Positions 55,238 through 64,000 of a stretch of DNA of 64,000 nt are shown here, piece by piece. Position 1 is the first letter of the stretch, and the number at the start of each line of letters is the position of its first letter. The stretch is from Icerya purchasi (lineage: Eukaryota > Arthropoda > Insecta > Hemiptera > Monophlebidae). The stretch spans positions 559,518,374 to 559,582,373 of the forward strand of contig CM077115.1 in the NCBI GenBank assembly GCA_039619475.1, read 5' to 3'. The notes beneath the pieces are model-generated. The model worked only from the letters and a program-made list of their open reading frames with translations. It ran no database searches and was not told where the DNA came from. The position numbers and the translations under genes were made by a program.

Positions 55238-56104
55238 GTGCGCACCGATACTAATAATAATACGTACAGTACAGTACAGACGGATACAAGTCGATAAGAG
55301 CAAAACAAAAAAAAAACAAAAAAAACCTACAACGAAAAACGACGTCTCTTACGCAGACCTCTAAGTCGAGGCATATGAACATGAGCTAAGCAAGACCCCT
55401 AGGTGTGCGGACAATGAATCGAGCATGACGTTGCCATAATTCCAGACTGTTCTCGGATAAACCGGAGAAAAAAAAACCGAATCACAACGCAATGAAAACA
55501 CCACGAGACGATTTTGGCTAGTGTTTGTGTCAATGTTCCTCTCCGATTTACACATGCAGCGTCGCCGGAGCTTGTGCGCGCTGAACGAGCTTACCAAAAT
55601 CAGATCACACACCAAAAGGTAAAACATTTGACACGCCTCCTTCCTGCTGATTTTGATTAATTGACCTATCAAAAATCATCCATCTTGCAGCTTTCCGCTG
55701 GCATCATATGTCAGTATGCGGAGAACACGGCGACCGGCCGACAGACGTCGTAAATACCGCGTGTCCTGTACAACACACGCGTTTAACGCTTTCAATGCGA
55801 ACCGATTATCGAATTATTCCCCGGCGCTTGTCAAAGGCAAAAATGCGAACGAAAATCGGACTTTTTCCAAGTTAATTTTTGGTCTTTCTTGATTGGCTTT
55901 TACTTACACTTTGTTTCGGAATTTTTCGCTTATCATTTTCAATATCCTCCGGTACTTTTTTGTAATTCACCATTTTTTTTCTTTTTGAAGTTTTTTCTTG
56001 TTGTTTTTTCTTTTTATAATTTTTGGTTTAACTTCTGAAGAAAAGTGTTGTACCATCAAGTTCACGTTGTAACGTAGTCCGCATTGAAGTCATGAAAAGT
56101 CTCC

Positions 56105-56151
<47 letters not shown>
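56105..56151. repeat. (ATT)n microsatellite
   Basis: About 15 ATT units without interruption. Confidence 0.96.
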
Positions 56152-57397
56152 GGAAATAATAACAAAAATATTATCACGAATCAAAACGGAATAATCCGCA
56201 AAAGGAGGATGTAGTAAATCATATTAAAACCTTTTTTGATTTTTCGCTCAGAACTGTAACAAAATACAGAGAAATCTCTGTTACTTACCTAATAGACACC
56301 GAAATGATAGCTACAGATTTCGTGTAAATTCAATTATATATCAGACGTAAATTGTTTTTTACTGACTCTTTAAAATTCCAAATTGGAGCGACACTGGGGC
56401 AGCTGAATTGTAAGTACACATATATACCTATAGTATGTATATATTTACTAGCTGCGGTTTCGTCAGCGTATTATAATGGCTATTTAAAAGTTCCATTTAT
56501 TCCCTCTTCTTGAGTAAAGACAGACGATGTTGGTATTTTTATTTTTTTAACTTTATACCGGTGTCAGAGTGGTGATTCTATAAGATATATCAATACCGTG
56601 GAAAAGCCGCGAAAGAAAACGAATTTCTTAGTATAAAATCGACTAAGGAATTTTTAAAAAAAATACACAGTCCGTTTTAAATGTTATTTTCCCTTTTAAT
56701 CGACGTATTTTTGTCGTTAGAATATGGAAAAATTTTTAAATTTAACAGCCAAAATCTTGATATTGAAAGACAACGCGAACGAAGGCTAGAGCGATGTTTA
56801 AAATTATCATAAAACGTAAATTAACGACCAATGTAGACGGAATAGAGAAATACAATGGACACAGCAGCACCATAAATATCAACTAATAGAATGATCCTGC
56901 AACTATCATATCGCTTCAATGCGTTCTTAAAGAGTCTCTGGACTAATTAAAAAAATATAGTGGCCAGCTAAAGTAGTGTACATGGTGCGATAAATGAAAG
57001 AAAAAAAAAAAGAAAATCCGAATGCTTTTAACACATTGAACTTTTTTTCGCTACCAAACCCGAGTTTAGATACCATCAAAGTTAACCGCAAAATGTTTGC
57101 AGATAAAAATCTGCATTAGGAATGTCGGCGTAGCGAGACAAAGTATTTAACTATTCACGAATAAACCGCTAAAAAGAAAAATATTTTATTTACGATGCAA
57201 AAAAAGAAAGTAATTAAAATGAGATTTCTCTCTTAATAGTTCTCCAATGAAGTGGAATGATCCCCGAATCAGCGACGCATTAAAAATATTCTACTTATTT
57301 ATTATTCAAAAACTAGCTAATGAGCAGATTTTTTAAAAAATGCTAATTAATGATGTATATTTTGGTGTATGTATGTATAGTATTATATGTGTACATG

Positions 57398-57610
57398 TAT
57401 ATAAAACTCGACCTTTTTTGCCTTGCAAGGAGTCAAGGCCCCTTGACCGCCAATTTTTTTTTCTTCTAAAATTCTTTTAGAAAAATCGTCTTCAATTGCT
57501 GACCGTAAAGGCGTTTTATTTTCAACAAAAAAAAAGTTCTTTGTACAACACAGCATGAACAACCTTCGTTATCTGATACAAAAGTAACGGCACATAATCA
57601 TGGAAGAAAT
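57398..57610 (+). repeat. (TA)n-linked dispersed repeat, tail type 1, second copy
   Basis: Starts ACTCGACCTTTTTTGCC, then TTGCAAGGAGTCAAGGCCCC and TTGACC, a T run, CTAAAATTCTTTTAGAAAAA, and a tail with ACAACACAGCATGAACAACC and TTCGTTATCTG. It aligns block for block with 20818-20990. Its head also matches the reverse complement of 61322-61375, tying the two tail types together. It ends about 850 bases before the C-finger exon. Confidence 0.78.
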
Positions 57611-58167
57611 AATGACGTGTACTCGACGTAATTTTTCCCGCTACTCTTTTACTCCCTGCAATCCCCGCGCTCTGATTGTTTCGCTAACACTGTTGTGAGA
57701 ATTTGAAATCTACCGGAACCAATTTATTCAATGAAGAAATAATAAGTAATCAACTAATTCTGGAAATTTCACTAATTTATCGGTGATTTTAGTGCTACAC
57801 ACATTTTCTATTTTGAATAAAAATAAAAGTCCGACCGAAGAGAGACAGAAATGAATAAGTATAGAGGCGCACACATGACAGAATGTACATGAAAACTGCA
57901 GTAGTCGCACGAAAACGAAACCAATTTTTAAAATGCACTTAAGCCAATGTCGGTACTCAAGATTAGATTTTGACCTTGTTATTTTTTGAGACTGGCAGTC
58001 TTTACAATTTTGATACATAAACTAATTTGTGTATCTCTTCCCCGGTTAATTTCAAACTGAGCTGCCAAATCTACTATATATTTCAACATTGTTTCGGTTT
58101 GTAAATGTGTTTAAAATGCTATTAATTGAAGTAAAGCATGTCTGCTAAACTGTTGTCCGTTAGCCTT

Positions 58168-58199
58168 GGTACTTTACATATGAGCTTCGGTAAAGTACC
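58168..58199. repeat. 10-bp perfect inverted repeat upstream of the C-finger exon
   Basis: GGTACTTTAC (58168-58177) and GTAAAGTACC (58190-58199) flank a 12-base loop. A short direct duplication, CCTAATCGTTCAA, follows at about 58198-58230. It lies 260 bases before the acceptor. Function unknown. Confidence 0.7.
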
Positions 58200-58457
58200 C
58201 TAATCGTTCAAAAAAAGCCTAATCGTTCAAGAACTGAAAATCGTTTTTTTTTGTTTTTTTTTTTTATTCCCGCCCTTTTAAGTTTTTACGTAATCGACTA
58301 AAGAGAGCCCTGCGCGTGCCTTTGTGTATGTCTGTGTGTTTTGAACAAACTTTCCCGAATCATTATTAGCTTATAATTTTCGTGCACGTCGCTCGTTCTC
58401 GATGTCGATCGATCAAAAAATTAAATTACCGTTATTTTCTGTTTATTTGCCCTTTAG

Positions 58458-58592
58458 TCCTTGCAATCGGCTGCCAGAAGAGCGGGAACCAGTTGCGCCA
58501 ATTGTAAAACAACTACAACTACATTATGGAGAAGAAATCAAAATGGCGAACCCGTCTGCAACGCATGCGGCTTGTACTATAAACTGCACAAC
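58458..58592 (+). CDS. grn: GATA factor, C-terminal zinc-finger exon (grain/GATA1-2-3 class), internal exon
   Basis: Second recognised exon of the same factor. The acceptor is TTTGCCCTTTAG and the donor GTAAGT is a perfect consensus. Forty-five codons in phase 0 at both ends read [16 protein letters not shown], five Thr after Lys, [16 protein letters not shown] and LYYKLHN. The cysteines again fit C-X2-C-X17-C-X2-C. In this family the C-finger is the main WGATAR-binding module. [13 protein letters not shown] with YYKLHN is typical of GATA1/2/3-class proteins, including Drosophila grain, rather than GATA4/5/6 or pannier types. With the only visible acceptor, three residues (SLQ) lie between RRL of the N-finger exon and SAARR; vertebrate GATA2/3 join RRL directly to SAARR. 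The next exon should begin with the basic tail (VNRPLTMKK-like). I searched 58593-64000 by eye and did not find it. Readthrough of the donor stays open to a TAA at 58719-58721, which would add 42 unrelated residues; I take this as intron. Confidence 0.96.
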
Positions 58593-59599
58593 GTAAGTAA
58601 AACTTTTCAGATTTTAAAATTAACTATGCCCGGTATTGCGATTTCGCTTCAACAGGCAACTCGATTTTTGTTGAAAATTTTTCATGAACCGGTACGCTGC
58701 TGTTTGCAAGCCAGGTAACCACCCCCCAATGGCGGTTCCTAGCGGTATGTAGTCGGAGCTGACTCTTTTTATGTTAAAAAGTACTTTCTTCTGTCATCAC
58801 AGGAGACGTAGTAGTTCAACTTTGCCAGGCGTTTTCCGAAATCGTAAAATGTCTTCGAAATAGCCCTTAAAAAGAATCTTTCTAAAAAGTTCGCTCAGCG
58901 CATTTCTACTCCTCTAAATAGAATTCTGACACAAAATAACAGCGGATTTTTACAATTTTATGCCTACCATCTCTATAGGAAATTTTCAGTACTAAGGCGA
59001 AAGTAAACACGTTCAACTTTAGCGCGAACTGTTTCCTATTATTTTTCGCACATATTGCAGACCGGAACAAGGACGAATGTTCAATATTTTCAATTACCGA
59101 ATTCTAAGAAACTGCTGAAACGGCATTTATTTCCACTTTCAGCGCAAACATAGCAAATGTGGCGCTGGGGGGAACTGCTGAACGGTTATTACTCCGGGGG
59201 TTGATTGCGCTGCCAAACCATCCCACAAATGTGAGTTGGTTTTCCGAAAGATCATTACTTACTGTGCAGAATATGATTTATCATATCCGAGCAGTATATT
59301 TCCAAACGTGAGGCGAACATGATAACCGTTGATCTGCGCTTGTACTTATTTCTCCGTATTAGATTTCATACCGTTTTTCTCAAGCGCTCTATATTTCGCG
59401 ATTTTAAAACAACTATTCGGTAGTTTTGATGTTATAAAGTAAGCACGATAGCCTTGACGGAACAGTTAAGATTTCCACAATGTACTTAAGAATCCGATGA
59501 ATCTAAAGCGAATATTTGGGGCTAGTTCCTTTCATTAATAGGCCATCCGCCTTTGCTTTCCCAGATTTCCTGGTATAACCGATATTTCATTTCAGATAG

Positions 59600-59700
59600 C
59601 TACTTCAATCCGGAAGAAGTCAAGTTTCGATAACTTATGACACCTTTGGTTTGATAGCTGAGCACCTTAACTACTAAGCAATCGCGTTACCTGTTTCACT
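59600..59700 (-). repeat. tRNA-like SINE head, copy 4
   Basis: On the minus strand TTGCTTAGTAGTTAAGG resembles an A-box, and ATCGAAACTTGA occupies a B-box-like position. It is more diverged than the other copies, so this is a tentative call. Confidence 0.35.
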
Positions 59701-60216
59701 GTTACTACCTGTGTCAGTTTCATAAGAAATTCTTATAGCAGTAAAGGATAGGATTATACCGAAAAATCGTTCAAGTTGAAAAGTAAAATTTAGAAATCAG
59801 CATGCGTAATCTTGTTAATTCGATACTTGGCTGAATCGGGCGCACGTGTAAATTCTTTGCCCATGTAGGTTTTTTCACCTGCGTGATGTTTCTTCTATAA
59901 AAGTATAAAGGTTTAATAAATAATTAATTTTTTTATAAAACGGCAACAGTATTCTAGAATGCTACGGAAAAGAGAAGAAATTAGCAACGCTTTTCGCCTC
60001 GCCGTTTACCATGAGTGCGATTCTGGTCTAAGCTTGGCTAATCCAGTTCTCTGCTGGACCGACGTAAAATGGTCCCTATTTCATTGCCAACTATCTACGA
60101 GTTTCCTCTAAAATAATTGAACCGCATAAAGACGATTCGTCAAATATTCCATTCACTTCAGTGTTAGGCTAATAGAGGAATTTTTGAAAATTCCCGCATT
60201 ATTATATAAGTTTTTT

Positions 60217-60410
60217 CTTTATTAACTATAATTATACACGTATTACAGAAAAATTCTCTTATTAATATATAATATAATTAGCCGACATATTTCGGAGTGT
60301 GTACTCCCGCCATGAATATGGAGTACACACTCCGAAATATGTCGGCTAATTGTATTATATATTAATAAAAAATTTTCTGTAATACGTGTGTATAATTATA
60401 GTTAATAAAG
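60217..60410. mobile_element. 194-bp near-perfect palindrome (snap-back MITE-like element)
   Basis: Two 90-base arms (60217-60306 and 60321-60410) are reverse complements apart from one 2-base indel, a compensating length change in a T/A run and very few substitutions. The spacer is 14 bases. Inner arm: GCCGACATATTTCGGAGTGT then GTACTC. Beyond the arms, TTTTTT on the left and AAAAA on the right may extend the pairing, and a TA lies at each possible outer edge. High arm identity suggests a recent origin. Confidence 0.85.
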
Positions 60411-61013
60411 TGTTAAAAACATAAAATTACTCATTATCTAACAAAGCTTTTTCTTATTTATTTATTTATTATATATATTTTTTTTCTGATACCCATATGA
60501 CACCGGTCATTCTTACATCGGAAGTAATATGAAAAAACTTTGTCGCGTAATATTTTTCTATTATGTTTTGAAATAAACTTTATTATTATTTTTTTAGAAG
60601 CACGTAATTTTCCCATAAGTGCTATAGAAAAACTATATCACCTGAAATTTTAGGGAATGTTCTCACGATGAAGCCCGAAAAATCGGGTTAACATATGTAT
60701 ATATGACAACCCGACCTTCCAGATCCCACTCTATGGAAGACTGTTTCATCCCCAAAATACGACGTTGTTTGCAAAGTGAAATATCTTATAAATGTGATGC
60801 GAAAGCGTTACTGATTTTATTACGGAATATTTTTTGTTACGGGATTTTCTTAATACCCCCGGGTTAAGAGTGGCATAGGTAATATGTATATGTTAGTTAA
60901 TTCATTTCAGCCGATTATAAATAGTTATACCAGTTCATTAATGAAATAAATAAAGAAAAGTATAAATAAAAAATAAGAAAACTGTACCAAAAAAATAAAT
61001 ATATACATACATA

Positions 61014-61016
<3 letters not shown>

Positions 61017-61044
<28 letters not shown>
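61017..61044. repeat. (TA)n microsatellite
   Basis: About 14 TA units, directly adjoining the element at 61045-61275. Confidence 0.94.
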
Positions 61045-61048
<4 letters not shown>

Positions 61049-61275
61049 TACAACGTAATTCTTAAACGTCCCAATTTTATGTAACGTTTGTTATATTTTA
61101 TAGGATTTTTGTTATTGTTATTTAAAAAATGTCACAATTTTATGTAATGAAATATGTAACGAAAAAATGTCTTAATTTTATATAATGAAAGTTAAATGTT
61201 AGAATAGGACTTTTGTGGTTATGTTACTTTTGTTTTGTGTGTGTTGATACCAGTAAGAATTACGTTGTAAATTTT
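61045..61275 (-). mobile_element. Small element with inverted AATTACAACGTAATTCTTA ends
   Basis: AATTACAACGTAATTCTTA at the left and TAAGAATTACGTTGTAAATT at the right form terminal inverted repeats of about 19 bases. The interior repeats variants of GTCCCAATTTTATGTAACG (about 61069, 61130 and 61170), a short internal subrepeat. Its reverse complement matches 26643-26800. No coding sequence. Confidence 0.7.
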
Positions 61276-61480
61276 GATCATTTTATACAAAGTATAGAAG
61301 AGAAAGAGACAGAAATGAAAGCAAGAGGGGTCAAGGGGCACAGTCCCTTGCGAGGCGAAAATGGGCGAGTTATATATATATATATTCCTTGATCCCTCTT
61401 TTTTCCGTTTCTGTCTCTTTCTCATCTATATTTTGTATAAAATGATCAAAATTTACATTGTAATTCTTAGGCCGTTAGAT
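61256..61480. repeat. Head-to-head pair of (TA)n-linked repeats, tail type 2
   Basis: The left arm (61256-61372) is a reverse copy of the family seen at 26500-26642, including AAAGAGACAGAAATGAAAGC and AAGGGGCACAGTCCCTTGCG. A TA tract at 61372-61385 follows. The right arm (61386-61475) is a direct copy that lacks the GC-rich head. The two arms share TTTCTGTCTCTTTCTC and TTTGTATAAAATGATCAAAA, so the unit can fold back. Confidence 0.8.
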
Positions 61481-62104
61481 TTTATAACGAAAAAATGTCC
61501 CAATTTTATATAATAAAAAAAAAAAATACAACCAGTAATTTATACCATAGGTTTTATTAAACTACTGAAACAACTTGACATAATGCAACACGTATAAATA
61601 ATACTTTTTTTTTTTGCGTTTCCACGGTATTATTAAATTATCTATATAGTGTCTTTACATGCTTAAACTTATGGTGTGGCACTTCTTATTCATCAACCTG
61701 CGCACAGTAATGAGAAGTATATTCATTATGTTTCCAAAAACGAAAACCGCCACCAAACGCGAATTGCGAAAACGAAAAAATAGCGAAGAATTTTCCATAT
61801 TTATACGTGATGCGCATTTTAAGTTTGAAGCGTATGAATAGCATTTTAAATCATCCGCCTCTGTGTTATACAAATAAAAAATAATAAAAAAAAAAACGAA
61901 ATTATCCAAAATTTTCACGTTTTTTGACGAATACTCAATTTATGTTCACCGATTTTCATCATCACTCAGATGGTACACCTAAGTTGAATGGTCTCTTTTT
62001 AAAGGGAAAAGAACTATGTAAATATGAGTATTATGCACGAACAGGAAAAAAAAAAAAGCAAAACATACACGACAAGAACCTCCTTCTTTTTGGGAGTCGG
62101 TAAA

Positions 62105-62225
62105 AATTTAAATATTACAAACGTTACATAAAATTGGCGACATTTTTTCCAATGGGGGGCCGGCCTAAGAATTACGTTGTGATTAATACATACATATATT
62201 ATATATGTACATGTATGTATGTATT
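62105..62225 (+). mobile_element. Further partial copy of the AAGAATTACGTTGTAA-ended element
   Basis: AATATTACAAACGTTACATA, AAATTGGCGACATTTTTTCC, then GGCCGGCCTAAGAATTACGT and TGTGATTAATA into a TA/TG-rich tract. Same block order as 26680-26800. Confidence 0.65.
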
Positions 62226-62479
62226 ATCAACACCTTCCTTTATTTGATAAGTAAAACTTCCGTATAGAAATATAAATCTGAAAAGGCCACTCGAAAGGTT
62301 TGTGCGGTTCAAAATGCTTAAGTTTGCAGGAAAGTAAAGTATTAGAATTTCTCTTGGACGCGCTCTGTTGAAGATATACTATTCTGAAAAAAGGGGTTTC
62401 TACGTAGGGGGTAAACCATATCTTTTTCAAACGTCATAAACTTCTCTCTTCCTTTTCTGATCGTTCTCTCTTTTTCAGT

Positions 62480-62900
62480 CAACCGTCATTGAATTTTATT
62501 TCCGGTTGCCCGCGGTAATTCCGAGAAAATGTGTACGAATGCACTTTTGAAGCCATCCAGAGATAATTAGTTTATTGCGGATTTTTCTCTACCGAACATA
62601 ATTGCCCGGAAAAGGACGATAGACGCCTGCTGGATATTCCAAAGGCGCACTTACAACGGCAACTACCGACAGAGATTCGGCCGCTTGTTTTATTTTTATT
62701 GCCGCACGATGCGACATCACGATCTAGCCTTTATGGTATTCGGTCGTCTGGCCGGAGCCTAAAAACCATCAAGACGCACGACTAGAAAAGAACGGTTGCA
62801 GACCGAAATAACCGAACTGCGGTTACAAGCAAATCCCACGCCGAAATACCTAGACTACCAAATCCGACCTGTCGCCTGCACTATCACTTACGCAACAAAA
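62480..62900. promoter_or_regulatory. Low-repeat block with an overlapping GATA/homeodomain site
   Basis: Mixed composition, no repeats. AGATAATTAG at 62561-62570 combines a WGATAR site with a TAATTA homeodomain core. Lies in the intron downstream of the C-finger exon. Regulatory role is inference. Confidence 0.2.
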
Positions 62901-63234
62901 AATTATTCTAATTTACGTGTACACCAAAAACACGATTAGACACGAGAGTTGTCCGATGTAGCAGCACTGTCGAAACAACACAAGTGCGAAACTGAAGAAA
63001 AAATCGCTTAATGATTTCAATAAAATACAGCGACAATATCGAACTACTTTTGAAATATACATATATTTGCAGAAAAAAATTCTATTCTCTTAAACTTCTC
63101 TTTACATACGAAGAAAAGAAAAAAAAACATGATTTCGAGAATATTTTAGTTACATTACGGATACTGGGTCTAGTTTAATAGACCTTAAAGGATAAGTTGA
63201 TGTCATATACATATTAATCAAATAAATAATATAA

Positions 63235-63310
63235 TTAGGTTGGCATCACACAGACGAGCTAGTGCCCCCTTGTGGGACCCGCGAATTATTTAAACGAAAA
63301 AAAAAAAAAA
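63235..63310 (-). repeat. Short hairpin-containing dispersed repeat, copy 2
   Basis: The minus strand reads AATAATTCGCGGGTCCCACA then GGGGGC and GTCTGTGTGATGCC, matching the layout of 37660-37730 (TTTAAA, GGGTC-CACA, GGGC, TGTGTGA). Diverged, so tentative. Confidence 0.45.
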
Positions 63311-64000
63311 ATTAATTACAAAATAGTTCAGTTGTTGCAGATTTTAGTAAACGTTGATGTAAAAAAATATACATATCTGAAACCAACAGCGATTTCATTT
63401 TATTTTAAGAAAAAATGAATATACGATATATATATATATATTAGTGAAATTCCTGCTTGCACTAAATTTATTAAAAATAAACAATAACGAACTATTCAGA
63501 AGTATTTTCGAATACTGTACATAAAGTTAATATGAGAAACCGTCCCCCCTTTCGGGATTATATTAACATTTAGGTAAAAAATATTCACGCACTTGTTCGA
63601 ATTATTATTCTCCATGTAAAGCAAAATAATTTCGTAAACTCACATACATTCTACGAAACTGTAGTTTTTTTAAAAATGTTGACCGGTAATAATAGTAATT
63701 GAGAATACAATTTTTAATATCGATAATTGGTGGAAATATAATAAAAATCCGATTTAATAGTAAATAAAATATTGCCGACCGGTTTCAAGATTACACAGAA
63801 ATCAGGACATAAACTTACTTTTTAACTTAAAATTCACGTATTAACCCCACCCCCCAAAGAAGGTATCGCCAACAAGAAAAGAAATATAGTGAGTTACAGG
63901 GGGAAATCTGTAGGCGAAAGCAAAAAGCAGATCTTTTTGTAAGCAGCCCAATATGCTTTTCAAAAAGAACTTTCGCCAGCAAACAACAAAGACAAAAACG

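Larger units (their letters stand above)
58593..64000 (+). other. Intron 3' of the C-finger exon (runs past the window edge)
   Basis: It begins with a consensus donor. No exon encoding the basic tail expected after the C-finger was found. The stretch holds a tRNA-like SINE head (minus strand, about 59610-59695), a near-perfect 194-bp palindrome at 60217-60410, a cluster of (TA)n-linked dispersed repeats at 61017-61520 and 62105-62225, and a low-repeat block at 62480-62900. The remaining exon or exons probably lie to the right of the window. Confidence 0.85.

Noticed and set aside
58593..58718. Extension of the C-finger exon to a stop at 58719
   Set aside because: A perfect GTAAGT donor sits exactly where GATA genes splice, and the readthrough residues are unrelated to the conserved basic tail.

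Overview
This is a eukaryotic, almost certainly insect (arthropod), genomic window. It is AT-rich, packed with simple repeats and small DNA-transposon and SINE remnants, and has almost no protein-coding sequence. The only protein-coding sequence I can defend is two short spliced exons on the + strand. They encode the two GATA-type zinc fingers of one transcription factor: exon A at 10895-11040 (N-finger) and exon B at 58458-58592 (C-finger). Splice sites, reading phase and residues fit a GATA1/2/3-class factor, the class represented in Drosophila by grain (grn, GATAc). I found no bacterial, viral or organellar gene, no CRISPR array, and no convincing complete transposase or reverse transcriptase ORF.

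Layout. 1-10894 is intron or upstream sequence; the exons encoding the factor's N-terminus were not found and probably lie to the left. 10895-11040 is the N-finger exon. 11041-58457 is a 47.4-kb intron that separates the two fingers. 58458-58592 is the C-finger exon. 58593-64000 is at least 5.4 kb of the next intron; the exon for the basic tail after the C-finger was not found and probably lies to the right.

The non-coding sequence holds four kinds of thing. (1) Microsatellites of (TA)n, (TAA)n, (CAG)n and (CCA)n, and long G or C runs. (2) Palindromic MITE-like elements at 6871-7119, 21933-22226 and 60217-60410, each with long inverted arms. (3) A 636-bp hAT-like element at 30526-31161, other hAT-like ends, and tRNA-like SINE heads on both strands. 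(4) A local dispersed family built around a (TA)n tract and a segment rich in GGGG/CCCC and CCCCTTGACC, with two alternative tails. It occurs near 20.8, 26.5, 57.4 and 61.3 kb and is accompanied by a second small element whose ends read AAGAATTACGTTGTAA.

Several intron blocks are less AT-rich, CpG-rich and free of visible repeats (about 5.7-6.25, 18.9-19.7, 22.8-23.7, 40.0-40.6, 42.7-43.2, 45.0-46.0, 54.8-55.1 and 62.5-62.9 kb). These are the places I would look for enhancers, alternative promoters or non-coding RNAs. The 40-kb block has four WGATAR sites and a POU/octamer-type site and is the best candidate for an autoregulatory element. I saw no clear sign of a new biological system; the most informative features are the gene structure and the repeat families.
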